A stretch of DNA of 64,000 bases from assembly GCA_029856145.1 (NCBI GenBank), contig JAHQWK010000008.1, positions 62,001 through 126,000 of the forward strand, in the 5' to 3' direction. This DNA is from Promethearchaeia archaeon (GTDB lineage: Archaea; Asgardarchaeota; Lokiarchaeia; Sigyniarchaeales; SOKP01). Positions 1-9,151 of the stretch are shown in pieces (positions within the stretch are counted from its first letter, which is position 1; each line of letters opens with the position of its first letter). The notes beneath the pieces were generated by a model. It did no database searches and was not told the origin of the DNA. It worked only from the letters and a program-made list of their open reading frames with translations. The translations under genes and the position numbers were made by a program.

Positions 1-233
1 TTCAACTGATCGTTTAGTACATGAGTTTGAGGACACACAAAATAACAAATACCACATTTAAGACATTTATCTTTATCTATGTATTTTGGGGGTCCTGATT
101 CCGACATTTCAATAGCTTTTAATTCCCCAGCTGAGCAAAAACTAACACATCCACCACATTCTCCACACAATCCTTTTTCATGAACTTCTATTATCAAATC
201 TTCAAATGTTTTTGTGACTGCACTATCAGCCAA
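1..233 (-). CDS. frhB: FrhB-like coenzyme F420 hydrogenase/dehydrogenase beta subunit, N-terminal part (cut by window edge)
   Basis: Only the first 77 codons are inside the window. They encode a two-[4Fe-4S] ferredoxin head with motifs CGECGGCVSFC and CLKCGICYFVCPQ. The same arrangement heads the complete FrhB-like protein of this operon at 10474-11568, so this is a second paralogue. FrhB proteins carry FAD and FeS clusters and pass electrons to or from coenzyme F420. The start is TTG, chosen because an AGGTG Shine-Dalgarno lies 7 nt upstream and no ATG precedes the Cys motifs. It is the last visible gene of the minus-strand hdr operon and follows the hydG-like gene by about 50 nt. The flavin domain is off-window, so the F420 assignment rests on the head domain and context. 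Confidence 0.72.
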   Translation of the reverse strand, partial: MADSAVTKTFEDLIIEVHEKGLCGECGGCVSFCSAGELKAIEMSESGPPKYIDKDKCLKCGICYFVCPQTHVLNDQL

Positions 234-240
234 TTTTTTT

Positions 241-245
241 CACCT
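241..245 (-). promoter_or_regulatory. Shine-Dalgarno AGGTG that decides a TTG start
   Basis: On the minus strand AGGTG sits 7 nt before the TTG codon at 233. It matches the archaeal anti-Shine-Dalgarno and is the main support for starting the second frhB-like gene at TTG. Confidence 0.5.
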
Positions 246-284
246 ATTTTTTATAAATTTTTAAAAATATTTATTCTTATTAAT

Positions 285-1124
285 TTAATACTCATCAGGT
301 AGTTCCTTGAGCTCAGCAAGAGAAAATACGGGTCCATCAGTACAAATAAACTTGTTTCCGATATTACAGCGCCCGCATTTTCCAATCCCACACTTCATTC
401 TCGCCTCTAGACTGTTCAAAATGGCTTCTGGCCCCCAATTTAGCTCTTCCATAACAGCAATTGTAGTTTTAATCATTATTGGTGGTCCACAGATAACTGC
501 AACGGCATTATCAGAACTTGGGCCAACTTTTTTAACGATAGGTGCGACAAATCCTACTTCTTCCGTCCATCCCTCTGCTTCACGATCAATAGTTAAAACT
601 ACCTTAATGTCATCTCGTTTTTTCCATTCATCTAGAATATCTGTATATAATACTTCTCCAGGATCACGGTTGCCGTATATAACCGTTATATCACCGTAAT
701 CTTTTCGATGTTTCTCATCTAGTAAGTAAATTACCAACGATCTGAGTGTCGAAAACGCGAAACCTCCTCCAATAACCACGATATTTTTTCCTTTCATTTC
801 CTCTACGGGCCAGCCATTTCCACAAGGACCTCTTACCCCAACTATGTCTCCTTCTTCACAATTATGAAATCCTGACGTAACAGTACCCATTTTCTTAATA
901 GTAAACATAATGGTTCCTTCTTCAGTAGGGGATGAAGCTATCCCTATAGGACATTCACCTTTTCCTATTAAGCTAATTTCGGCAAATTGTCCAGGAATAT
1001 AATCAAATTTCTTATAATCTTCTTCTTTCTTAAACTCTAATTCAATAGTCTTAATATCATTCACTTTATTCTCAGAGACTATCGATTTAACTGTTGTAAG
1101 ATAAGGTATGTAAGGATTAGGCAA
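285..1124 (-). CDS. hydG: FAD/NAD(P)-binding oxidoreductase, hydrogenase/sulfur reductase gamma subunit-like (PyrK/AsrB family)
   Basis: A 279-residue ferredoxin-reductase-type flavoprotein. Residues about 10-100 form the FAD-binding barrel. A nucleotide-binding segment with GGGFAFSTLR lies at 119-128. Cys245, 250, 253 and 261 near the C terminus match the [2Fe-2S] site of PyrK and of the gamma subunit of group 3b hydrogenases. The family moves electrons between NAD(P)H and FeS partners. Its start overlaps the end of the upstream hydB-like gene by 8 nt, so the two are very likely translated together as the HydB/HydG electron-entry module. No hydrogenase catalytic subunit is seen in the window, so the partner may instead be the Hdr complex. 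Symbol by analogy; dihydroorotate dehydrogenase electron-transfer subunit is the alternative but does not fit the context. Confidence 0.82.
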   Translation of the reverse strand: MPNPYIPYLTTVKSIVSENKVNDIKTIELEFKKEEDYKKFDYIPGQFAEISLIGKGECPIGIASSPTEEGTIMFTIKKMGTVTSGFHNCEEGDIVGVRGPCGNGWPVEEMKGKNIVVIGGGFAFSTLRSLVIYLLDEKHRKDYGDITVIYGNRDPGEVLYTDILDEWKKRDDIKVVLTIDREAEGWTEEVGFVAPIVKKVGPSSDNAVAVICGPPIMIKTTIAVMEELNWGPEAILNSLEARMKCGIGKCGRCNIGNKFICTDGPVFSLAELKELPDEY

Positions 1125-2178
1125 CTACTTTTTCACCCTCTTTTTTTTCTATATTTTTTATTTTATCTAATATTACTCGAAGATCATTATTAGCAGGACA
1201 TACAATAACACATCTACCGCAGCCTACACAGCCTAATAAATCATAATTTGTAGGATAATAACTGAACTTATGCATAATTCGGTTCCGGCAGCGTTGGATT
1301 TTAGTATCTCTAGGATTATGACCACTTGTTTCCATTGTATAAAGACACGATTGACAAGTATCCCAGATCCTAATTCTTCTACCTCGATTATTATAATGAT
1401 CTGTTTCATCAATAACATCAAAACAAGTACATGTTGGACATAAATAAGCACAAGAACCACATCCTATACAAGATTCACTGATCTCGTCCCATACAGAGTG
1501 TTCAAAACTGGTTTCTAAGTTTTTTACGATAGCATCAACATCAATCTTTGTAGTTATTGATTCCTCTGCTGTTTTTGCCAATTCCTCTGCTTTTTTCAAA
1601 TCATTCTTAGAAGCATCAGAAAGCCATGGTAACTTTTGAATTAATTTTTTCCCTTTATCACTGATTCCTTCAACTAAGTAAGTTTCTCCTAAATCAGTTA
1701 GAAATACATCCATATTCTCTTTATTGAAAGGATTTCCACCAACAGATGTGCAAAAGCATGTAGATCTTGGATTATTGCAACCGATTCCTATGAGTGTTGT
1801 ATTTTCTTTTTTCTTTAAATAGATTTCATCCTTTGAATTACCATGAAATGAAAAGAAATTGGCAAATAATTCAAAACTATAAGCATCACATGGTCGGATT
1901 CCAAAAATCAAGATTTTTTGGTCTAAATCCTGTCTATCAGTAATTTCAACATCTTTCTCATCTAATGTGTATTCAAATAACACTTCATTTTGAGGAAATA
2001 AGACTGATTTCGGTGGAATCTTTGAATTCAAATAATCCAGAACAATATCCTTTGGATTTTCAATCTTCTCGAAAGCAACGTTTCCCTTTTTATTAATAGG
2101 AGCAAAAAAGTTATACTCTCCTACAAACTCATTATATAATTTTCCAATTTGATCCTTTTTCAATATTTTTTGTTCCAT
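1117..2178 (-). CDS. hydB: 4Fe-4S dicluster protein, hydrogenase/sulfur reductase beta subunit-like
   Basis: A 353-residue soluble FeS protein. The N-terminal half contains the family signature IRPCDAYSFEL (about 94-104) and a Cys-rich GCNNPRSTCFC loop (133-143). Two [4Fe-4S] sites follow: C237/C240/C243/C247 with extra Cys at 250 and 252, and C317/C320/C323/C327. This layout is that of the beta subunit of sulfhydrogenases and AsrA-type sulfite reductase subunits, which wire the NAD(P)-binding gamma subunit to a catalytic partner. It overlaps the gamma-like gene downstream and follows the 2195-3205 gene by 16 nt. Here the catalytic partner is probably one of the Hdr/MvhD modules or an enzyme past the left edge. 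The exact electron acceptor cannot be told from sequence. Confidence 0.8.
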   Translation of the reverse strand: MEQKILKKDQIGKLYNEFVGEYNFFAPINKKGNVAFEKIENPKDIVLDYLNSKIPPKSVLFPQNEVLFEYTLDEKDVEITDRQDLDQKILIFGIRPCDAYSFELFANFFSFHGNSKDEIYLKKKENTTLIGIGCNNPRSTCFCTSVGGNPFNKENMDVFLTDLGETYLVEGISDKGKKLIQKLPWLSDASKNDLKKAEELAKTAEESITTKIDVDAIVKNLETSFEHSVWDEISESCIGCGSCAYLCPTCTCFDVIDETDHYNNRGRRIRIWDTCQSCLYTMETSGHNPRDTKIQRCRNRIMHKFSYYPTNYDLLGCVGCGRCVIVCPANNDLRVILDKIKNIEKKEGEKVVA

Positions 2179-2194
2179 TCTTTAATTCACCTTT

Positions 2195-3205
2195 TTAATC
2201 TTCCTCCAACATAAACTCTTCTGCATCCTCCATTTTGAAATCCATCATTGGAGGAACGGTTTCCGCATTGAGTCCTGAAGTATAATCAAATCGTTCTTTC
2301 ACGATTTTTTCCAATTTTCTTGTGATAATATTTAGGTCAATACCAACTGGACATACTGATGAACAAGCTCCACACGCTACACATCTACCCGCTAGATGTT
2401 GTGCTCGAACTAAATGAAATACTAATATATCCCGGAACTCAGTAGTTTTACCAAACCATATAGGCTTATTTTGATCCACAAAACAAAGATTGCAATAACA
2501 TGCTGGACAAGCTTGACGACAGCTGTAACATAGAGTACATACTTGTAAAGCATCTTTTATATATGTCCATTTCTCGTCAGCCGATTTTGATTCAAATTCA
2601 GCAATATCTGAAAATTCATCATGAATTGAGTCTAATTCTTGGCATTCCCCAACACATGTCTCTTCAGTTGCAGAAGGAGATTTTATTTGACAAACTTTGC
2701 ATAGTTCATTAATATATTGATCATAGGGAAATTTTTTCTCCCAATTTTTCCCTTTTACAATGATATCATCTCCAGATATAGAAACATCAAGAATCTCCTT
2801 TTCGCCAATTTCCAGATCGATTTTACTTCTGTTGACAATTCCATTGCAATTAAACCCTATCATCTTTATTTTATCTAGATTCACTTGTTTCTCAGCAGCC
2901 AAAAGGTTTACTGCCCTACCAACACAACCTTTCGCGACAATCCCAATTCTCAAAGAATTTCCTTCTGAATCACAAAGTTGAGGCATTAAAGGAGCTAAAT
3001 ATCTAGCCAAATTAATATAACATAAATTATTCCAGATTAATTTGTCTACATCTTCTTCTTTTCTAACAATAATTAGTGTAGAACTTAAAGGTATAGTGCC
3101 TTGAGAATAACCAATTACTATATCAACTTGATTTTCGCTAAGTAATTTTTTAGCATTTTCTCTTATTGAGTTTGTAATTTCCTTATTATCTGTTTCGATT
3201 ACCAT
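2195..3205 (-). CDS. 4Fe-4S dicluster iron-sulfur protein of the hdr operon
   Basis: About 336 residues. The N-terminal half (to about 165) looks like the regulatory/nucleotide-type domain shared with FrhB and formate-dehydrogenase beta proteins. The rest is Cys-rich: CKVC..C, then CTLCYSCRQACPACYCNLC, then CVACGACSSVCP, enough for two [4Fe-4S] clusters plus a further Cys cluster. It probably relays electrons between the MvhD/HdrA module encoded just upstream and the HydB/HydG module just downstream. The frame is open to a GTG at 3217, but the ATG at 3205 behind an AAGGAG motif is preferred. It overlaps or abuts the mvhD stop by a few bases. No precise family name can be given. Confidence 0.7.
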   Translation of the reverse strand: MVIETDNKEITNSIRENAKKLLSENQVDIVIGYSQGTIPLSSTLIIVRKEEDVDKLIWNNLCYINLARYLAPLMPQLCDSEGNSLRIGIVAKGCVGRAVNLLAAEKQVNLDKIKMIGFNCNGIVNRSKIDLEIGEKEILDVSISGDDIIVKGKNWEKKFPYDQYINELCKVCQIKSPSATEETCVGECQELDSIHDEFSDIAEFESKSADEKWTYIKDALQVCTLCYSCRQACPACYCNLCFVDQNKPIWFGKTTEFRDILVFHLVRAQHLAGRCVACGACSSVCPVGIDLNIITRKLEKIVKERFDYTSGLNAETVPPMMDFKMEDAEEFMLEED

Positions 3206-3207
3206 TC

Positions 3208-3663
3208 TTAACACCACTCCTTTTGAAATTTAATATTTGGCCCTAATTCCTTAACAATCTTTGTAGCTTTCCTAATTAGCACAGCAAAACGTTCTCCTTC
3301 CGCAGCAGAGGCCCACATAAAATTAACCCTGCCTGGTTCAATCCCAAAAAATTCAAGAAGTTCCTTTAATATAGCAAATCGTCTCCTCGCTACGAGATTT
3401 CCACTTATATAGTGACAATCTCCTGGATGACATCCAGAAATAACGACACCATCCCAGCCATCTGTTAAACTTTTTATAATAAAATAGGGATTAACCCGTC
3501 CAGAACAAGGAACTCTTACGATTCTTATATTTGGAGGATATTGGATTCTACTAACTCCCGCTAAATCAGCTCCAGCATAAGAGCACCAATTACATAAAAA
3601 TGCAATTATTTTTGGTTCCCATTTCTTATCAACTTTCTTTTCTTCTAAAACAGTTTCTGTCAT
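3208..3663 (-). CDS. mvhD: MvhD-type [2Fe-2S] hydrogenase/Hdr linker subunit
   Basis: A 151-residue protein with the MvhD signature FLCNWCSYAGADLAG at about 23-37, followed by the IRIVRVPCSGRV and GCHPGDCHY motifs. In known complexes MvhD carries a [2Fe-2S] cluster and hands electrons to the FAD of HdrA. It is encoded 4 nt after the fused hdrA, so it is the natural partner of that copy. A second, longer MvhD lies upstream at 6696-7457. The position that is selenocysteine in some archaeal VhuD homologues is an ordinary Cys codon here. Length is usual for the family. Confidence 0.9.
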   Translation of the reverse strand: MTETVLEEKKVDKKWEPKIIAFLCNWCSYAGADLAGVSRIQYPPNIRIVRVPCSGRVNPYFIIKSLTDGWDGVVISGCHPGDCHYISGNLVARRRFAILKELLEFFGIEPGRVNFMWASAAEGERFAVLIRKATKIVKELGPNIKFQKEWC

Positions 3664-3667
3664 TTTT

Positions 3668-6600
3668 TTATAACCTAGCTGTTATCATTTGATATATTTG
3701 TTCACTTGTAAAGCCTAATATATCGATTGCACTACATCGACAATTCCCACTACAAGCTCCACATCCTTTACATAATACTTGATTAATTGATGCTACTAAT
3801 CCAAAACGTCTATCTTCAATTAACTCTATCGCATTATACGCACAATTATCTACACACATTCCACACCCTATACAACGAGACATATCAATTACTGCTGTTT
3901 TACCTTCCGCTTCAATTTCATCCTTTGAAAGAATTGTACATGCTCTTGAAACAGCAGCATTAGCTTGTGAAATTGAATCCTCAATAGTTTTTGGACAGTG
4001 AGCTAATCCCGCAACAAATACTCCTTCCGTAGCGAAGTCTACTGGACGAAGCTTGACATGGGCTTCTAAATAAAAATTATCATCATTTAAAGGTACTTTT
4101 AACATTTTAGCAAGTTCTTCATTTTCCTCGTGAGATGCTACAATTCCAGCACTTAATACTAATAAATCTGCGGGGATTGATAAGTTTCCCGCTTTTGCAG
4201 TCTTCACTTTTATATTTAATGAAGAATTCTCAGCAACAATTTCTGGAGGATTATCTTCATCATATCGAAGGAAAATGACTCCATCTTCTCTTGCTTTTCT
4301 ATAATATTTTTCTTTAAATCCATAAGTTCTAATATCTCGAAATAAAATAGTAACTTCCGTAGATGGATTTAATTTTTTAACTAGTAAAGCGTTTTTAATC
4401 GCTTCTGCGCAACACATTTTACTGCAATAAGGATGTTCATCGTTTCTTGAACCAACGCATTGAATCATAACAACTGATTTTTTATTCTTAATAACGCTAT
4501 CTGTGTTTAGCATTTCTTCAAACTTTGATTGAAGAACTACATTTTTATTTTGACCATAGAGAAACTCTTTTGGCTCATATTCTTTGGCTCCTGTAGCTAA
4601 AATAACGACTCCATGATCAAATTCTGCTCTTTCTTTTTTAGGACCGTGAATCACTGAAGTTTTAAAGTTCCCAATATATCCATCTAGACTTTCTATTTTA
4701 GCATTAGTATATACATGAACAAATTTATTAGACTTAACCTTTTCAATTAGGTTTTTTAAATAAGCTTGAACATCTCCTCCTTCAAGAGTATGATAAATAT
4801 GTATAGCAAAACCTCCTAATTCTGCTTCTTTTTCAACTAAATGAGTCTCAATTTCTTGACTTGCAATATTCAGAGCAGCAGTCATGCCGCTTATTCCACC
4901 ACCGATTACCATTGCCTTCTGTGTCACTCCTAACTTAATTCTGTCTATTGGTGCTATTCGCCTTGCTTTATTGACTGCCATTCTCACGAGATCTTTTGCT
5001 TTTTGCGTAGCCTCTTCTGGTTGGTTCATATGAACCCAAGAACACTGATCTCTGATATTAGCCATCTGAAATAGGTATCTATTCAATCCTGCTTCTCTAA
5101 TTGTTTCTTGGAATAAAGGTTCATGAGTTCTTGGTGTACACGATGCAACTATAACTCGATTAAGGTGATATTCTTCTATTTTTTCTTTTATTATCCCTTG
5201 AGTATCAGCAGAACATGTATATAAATTACGATCTGCCATAACAACATTTGGGAGAGTACTTGCATATCTAGTCACTTCTGGAACATCCACATATCCACCT
5301 ATATTAATTCCGCAATGACAAACAAATACACCAATTCTAGGAGGTTGTCCTGCCACGAAAATTTCTGGGGGTAATGTTTTTTCTGTAATTAATGTTCCTC
5401 TCTCTTCGTATAATATTTGATGGACACATCCAGCTGCGGCGCTTGCTTGAGTGACTGTTTCAGGGATATCTTTTGGTTGAGAAAAAGCACCACAAGCAAA
5501 GATACCGGGTCTTGAGGTTTGTACTGGATTAAAAACATCCGTTTTTGCAAATCCAAATTCGTTTAATTCAATTCCAAATTTCTCAGCAAGATATTTTGCA
5601 TCATCTGGTGGATTTAATCCAACACCTAAAACCACCATATTATAATCTTCTTCAATCACTTTCCCATCCTCAGTTTCATAACGGAGTCTTAAATCTTTTG
5701 TCTCAGAAACTTCTGTAATCGAAGAAATTCTGCTTCTAATATACCGGATACCGTATTCTTTTTGAGCTCTAATAATATATTTATCAAAATCTTTTCCATA
5801 AGCTCTTATATCCATACTGAAAATGGTAGGTTTTACTTCATGTTGGTGTTCATGAGCAATCACAGCTTCTTTTGCTGTATACATGCAACACACAGAAGAA
5901 CAATAAGGCTGCCCTTCTCCTGTATAATCCCGAGATCCTATACATTGAAGGAAAGCAACTTTTTCTGGAATATCACCATCGGAGGGTCTGAGAACTCTTC
6001 CAGCATAAGGGCCACTTGCACTTAATATACGTTCAAACTCTATACTCGTGACCACATTCTTATATTTCCCATAACCATATTTATTAGCTGCTTGAGGGAC
6101 AAATTCATCAAATCCCGGCGCAAGAACTATTGACCCTACATTAATATCTACTTCTTCATCTTCTCGTTCATATTCTACTGCTTTTGCTTTACAAACTCCA
6201 GCACACACTCCACAACCAATACAAAAATCCTTATTAATTGCATATACGAGTGGAACAGCTTGAGGATATTTTACAAATGTAGCAGCATATTTAGCTATAC
6301 CCTCATTAAAAATATCAATCGCTTCCACAGGACAATTTCTGCCACAAACCCCACATCCAGTACATATATCTGGATTGATATATAAAGATTTTTTTTTAAC
6401 TTTAACTGTAAAATTTCCTGCTTCTCCTGAAACATCTAAAATTTCACAATTAATACTTAAATCAATATTTTGATGACGTCCAGTTTCAACTAATTTTGGG
6501 CTTACTATACACATTGCACAGTCATTAGTAGGAAATGTTTTGTCTAATTGAGCCATTACACCGCCTATACTTGTTGTGGACTCAATTAAATAAACTCTAT

Positions 6601-6682
6601 AACCAGAATCTCCTAAATCTAGTGCTGTTTGGGAGCCCCCTATTCCAGCACCTACAACCATTACAGCTCCAACTTTTTCCAT
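3668..6682 (-). CDS. hdrA: HdrA, double-length fused form (two FAD modules)
   Basis: At 1004 residues this is far longer than a classical HdrA. It has two tandem HdrA-like modules. The first has GAGIGG at 11-16, a DKTFPTNDCAMCI cluster motif and two ferredoxin motifs (CTGCGVCGRNCP, CIGCGVCAGVC). The second begins near residue 445 with VCHCGINIGG, has its own GGGISGMTAAL flavin site, and ends with two more [4Fe-4S] motifs (CIGCGMCVDNC, CKGCGACSGNC). HdrA is the flavin-based electron-bifurcating subunit of heterodisulfide reductase. The upstream pair at 9152-10456 and 7462-9144 matches these two modules as separate genes, in the same order. A clear Shine-Dalgarno (GAGGAG) precedes the ATG. The two-flavin fusion presumably replaces a homodimer. 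Confidence 0.92.
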   Translation of the reverse strand: MEKVGAVMVVGAGIGGSQTALDLGDSGYRVYLIESTTSIGGVMAQLDKTFPTNDCAMCIVSPKLVETGRHQNIDLSINCEILDVSGEAGNFTVKVKKKSLYINPDICTGCGVCGRNCPVEAIDIFNEGIAKYAATFVKYPQAVPLVYAINKDFCIGCGVCAGVCKAKAVEYEREDEEVDINVGSIVLAPGFDEFVPQAANKYGYGKYKNVVTSIEFERILSASGPYAGRVLRPSDGDIPEKVAFLQCIGSRDYTGEGQPYCSSVCCMYTAKEAVIAHEHQHEVKPTIFSMDIRAYGKDFDKYIIRAQKEYGIRYIRSRISSITEVSETKDLRLRYETEDGKVIEEDYNMVVLGVGLNPPDDAKYLAEKFGIELNEFGFAKTDVFNPVQTSRPGIFACGAFSQPKDIPETVTQASAAAGCVHQILYEERGTLITEKTLPPEIFVAGQPPRIGVFVCHCGINIGGYVDVPEVTRYASTLPNVVMADRNLYTCSADTQGIIKEKIEEYHLNRVIVASCTPRTHEPLFQETIREAGLNRYLFQMANIRDQCSWVHMNQPEEATQKAKDLVRMAVNKARRIAPIDRIKLGVTQKAMVIGGGISGMTAALNIASQEIETHLVEKEAELGGFAIHIYHTLEGGDVQAYLKNLIEKVKSNKFVHVYTNAKIESLDGYIGNFKTSVIHGPKKERAEFDHGVVILATGAKEYEPKEFLYGQNKNVVLQSKFEEMLNTDSVIKNKKSVVMIQCVGSRNDEHPYCSKMCCAEAIKNALLVKKLNPSTEVTILFRDIRTYGFKEKYYRKAREDGVIFLRYDEDNPPEIVAENSSLNIKVKTAKAGNLSIPADLLVLSAGIVASHEENEELAKMLKVPLNDDNFYLEAHVKLRPVDFATEGVFVAGLAHCPKTIEDSISQANAAVSRACTILSKDEIEAEGKTAVIDMSRCIGCGMCVDNCAYNAIELIEDRRFGLVASINQVLCKGCGACSGNCRCSAIDILGFTSEQIYQMITARL

Positions 6683-6695
6683 TTTTTTATCTCCT

Positions 6696-7457
6696 CTATA
6701 ATTTGTGAAACGTTGGTGTAATTCCTAATAATTCTCCGAAATCAACTTGACCTCGACTTTTTAAAGTTACCATATGTTCTAATACAATACTTGAATCTAT
6801 TTTTAATTCTTTTGCTAAGTCTTTTACAGACTTAGACTCTTTTTCCAATAATCCTAAAATTCTATGCCGATTATATTCATCTTTGATTGCTAGATCAAAA
6901 ATTTCATTAAATTTATCAAGTGATACAGTTTCTCCATACACATTTTCTTGTTCTGTAATTTTTCTTTCTCTTCCAACAAGTGCCCTCATTCGATCGCCTC
7001 CCGCAGCTTCTTCAATAGCTTTTAATTTCTCAAGAGTTTCATCATCTGGATTATCTTTTCCCGCAGGAGATGGCCCAAGTGTTTTAATATGATCTGTAAA
7101 TTCTGTTATCATTGAAGCATATCTGGCACCTTCTGAGGCAGACACCCAATCCAATCTTACTCTATCGTCAAAATCAATAAGTTTAAGGAATCTTTTTACC
7201 ATATCAAATTTCTTCTCTGCCTCGTAATTTCCTTCAAGATAATGACAGTCTCCTAAATGGCATCCTAAAACAATTACACCATCAGCCCCAACTCGGAGCG
7301 CTTCAAAAATAAATTTTGGGTCTACTCGACCACTACACATAACCCTTATTACTCTAATATTTGGGGGGTATTGCATTCTGCTAACTCCAGCTAAATCTGC
7401 TCCCGCATAAGAACACCAATTACATAAAAATCCTAAAATTTTCGGTTCAAAACTCAT
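6696..7457 (-). CDS. mvhD: MvhD-type [2Fe-2S] subunit with C-terminal winged-helix-like extension
   Basis: The first 130 or so residues are MvhD: FLCNWCSYAGADLAG, IRVIRVMCSGRV and GCHLGDCHY are all present. The remaining 120 residues are absent from the shorter MvhD of this operon. They include a polar linker and, from about 200 to the end, a helical segment (RILGLLEKESKSVKDLAKEL followed by HMVTLKSRGQVD) that reads like an ArsR/wHTH fold. The ATG at 7457 is chosen because a GGAGG motif precedes it and the longer frame would overlap hdrA by 44 nt. It sits 4 nt after the split hdrA C-module gene. The extension may dock the complex or sense a signal; DNA binding is not shown. Confidence 0.86.
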   Translation of the reverse strand: MSFEPKILGFLCNWCSYAGADLAGVSRMQYPPNIRVIRVMCSGRVDPKFIFEALRVGADGVIVLGCHLGDCHYLEGNYEAEKKFDMVKRFLKLIDFDDRVRLDWVSASEGARYASMITEFTDHIKTLGPSPAGKDNPDDETLEKLKAIEEAAGGDRMRALVGRERKITEQENVYGETVSLDKFNEIFDLAIKDEYNRHRILGLLEKESKSVKDLAKELKIDSSIVLEHMVTLKSRGQVDFGELLGITPTFHKL

Positions 7458-7461
7458 GATA

Positions 7462-9144
7462 TTAAATACCTCCAAATGCATATATTTCAGATAAAATTTG
7501 CTCATCTGTAAAATGCCTTATTATTATAGCATGACTAGTACAAGTTGCTCCACAAACCCCGCAACCCTTACAAAGTACTTGAGTTATTTCAATCTCGTCA
7601 TTCTCATTCTTGCTTATGGCTTTATATGGACAAACCGTTATACAGATTTCACATCCTGTACATAGACTTTTATTATATTCAGGTAGAAACGATGTGGCAC
7701 CCTCTACTTCTATAGTATCATGAGAAATAATTGTACTTGCCCTTGCAGATGCAGCATAACCTTGAGTTATGGATTCTGTAATATCTACAGGCCATTTTGC
7801 TGCTCCACATATGAAAATCCCATCTGTTGCGAAATCCATAGGGCGTAGTTTTACGTGAGCTTCTAAAAAGAATTTATTTTCTTCTAATGGAACTTTTAGC
7901 ATTTGAGCTAATTCCTTATTGTCATCATTTGCGATTAAAGGTGTTGATAAAACAAGGAGATCGTAGGAAATACTTATCTCTTCTCCAATATATTCATTAA
8001 ATACTTTTATTGTATTCTCTTCTACAATAGGCTCTTTCTCGAGCTTATAACTCATAAAAACAATTCCTGCTTCTCTTGCTCTTCTATAATATTCTTCATA
8101 ATAAGTTCCAGGAGTATACAAATCTCTAAATAATATTGTTATATTTGCTTCAGGATTTTTCTCTTTAATGATTAAGGCGTTTTTCAAAGCAGTCATACAA
8201 CATACATTCGAGCAGTAAACTCTCTCATCATTACGAGCGCCTACACATTGTATCATTACAATGTCTTTAGCATTTACTTCATTATTTCTTAATTTATCTT
8301 CTAATTCATATTGAGTAATTCTAATATTACCATCATAACCAAATTTTCCAGTTGGGGTTAATAAAGAAGCTCCAACAGCAACGACAATAACACCTATAGT
8401 TAAGTCGATATTTTTATCTTTTTGATCAACCTCAATCTCAAAATTACCTACAAAACCTTCAATATTCTTTACTTTTGCTGAAGTATAAACAGTTAAATTA
8501 GGATTGCTCTCAACTCTTTTCTTCAAACTTGCTAAAAGTTCAGAGGCATCTTGGCTTGTAGGGAATAATTTATTAATAATATTAAGTTTTCCACCTAATT
8601 CATTTGCTTTTTCTACTAAATGAGTTTCAAATCCTTGATTCGCTAAGCTAAGAGCAGCAGTCATCCCGGCGACACCTCCACCTATAACCATTGCGGTAGG
8701 AGTTGCATCAACTACTATATTTTCGAGCGCTTCAAGTTTAGCAGCTTTTGCCACACCCATTCGAATAACCTCTTTCGCTTTTTCAAGAGCTTCTTTAGGG
8801 TGTTTCATATGAACCCAAGTACATTGGTCACGAATATTTACAAATTGAAAAAGATACTCGTTAAGCCCCTCAGCTTTGACACAATCACGAAAAAGAGGCT
8901 CGTGGGTTCTTGGAGTGCATGAAGCAACAACTACACGATTTAGATTATGCTCTTTAATTCCATTTTTAATCTGTGTTAATCCTGTTTCTGAACAAGTATA
9001 CAAATTATCTTCAGTAAACACAACATTGGGTAAATTTTTAGCATATTCTGCTACTTCTTTAACATCTATAAGGCCTCCTATATTTGAGCCACAGGAACAA
9101 ACAAAAACTCCAATACGGACATCTTCCTCTATTTTTTCAGACAT
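7462..9144 (-). CDS. hdrA: HdrA, C-terminal module as a separate gene
   Basis: 560 residues aligning with residues about 445-1004 of the fused HdrA. It starts with VFVCSCGSNIGG, contains VIGGGVAGMTAAL (flavin site), CSNVCCMTALKNAL, and ends with CTGCEICITVCPYKA and CKGCGVCGATC for two [4Fe-4S] clusters. The gene starts 7 nt after the N-module gene, behind the strong Shine-Dalgarno AAAGGAGG. Products of the two genes would together equal one fused HdrA. Both flavin-binding glycines and all cluster cysteines look intact, so this is a working split rather than decay. Confidence 0.9.
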   Translation of the reverse strand: MSEKIEEDVRIGVFVCSCGSNIGGLIDVKEVAEYAKNLPNVVFTEDNLYTCSETGLTQIKNGIKEHNLNRVVVASCTPRTHEPLFRDCVKAEGLNEYLFQFVNIRDQCTWVHMKHPKEALEKAKEVIRMGVAKAAKLEALENIVVDATPTAMVIGGGVAGMTAALSLANQGFETHLVEKANELGGKLNIINKLFPTSQDASELLASLKKRVESNPNLTVYTSAKVKNIEGFVGNFEIEVDQKDKNIDLTIGVIVVAVGASLLTPTGKFGYDGNIRITQYELEDKLRNNEVNAKDIVMIQCVGARNDERVYCSNVCCMTALKNALIIKEKNPEANITILFRDLYTPGTYYEEYYRRAREAGIVFMSYKLEKEPIVEENTIKVFNEYIGEEISISYDLLVLSTPLIANDDNKELAQMLKVPLEENKFFLEAHVKLRPMDFATDGIFICGAAKWPVDITESITQGYAASARASTIISHDTIEVEGATSFLPEYNKSLCTGCEICITVCPYKAISKNENDEIEITQVLCKGCGVCGATCTSHAIIIRHFTDEQILSEIYAFGGI

Positions 9145-9151
9145 ATTATTT

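Noticed and set aside
307..699. 130-codon plus-strand frame opposite the hydG-like gene.
   Set aside because: Antisense shadow of a well-supported flavoprotein gene; Ser/Thr-rich reading typical of reverse-strand frames.
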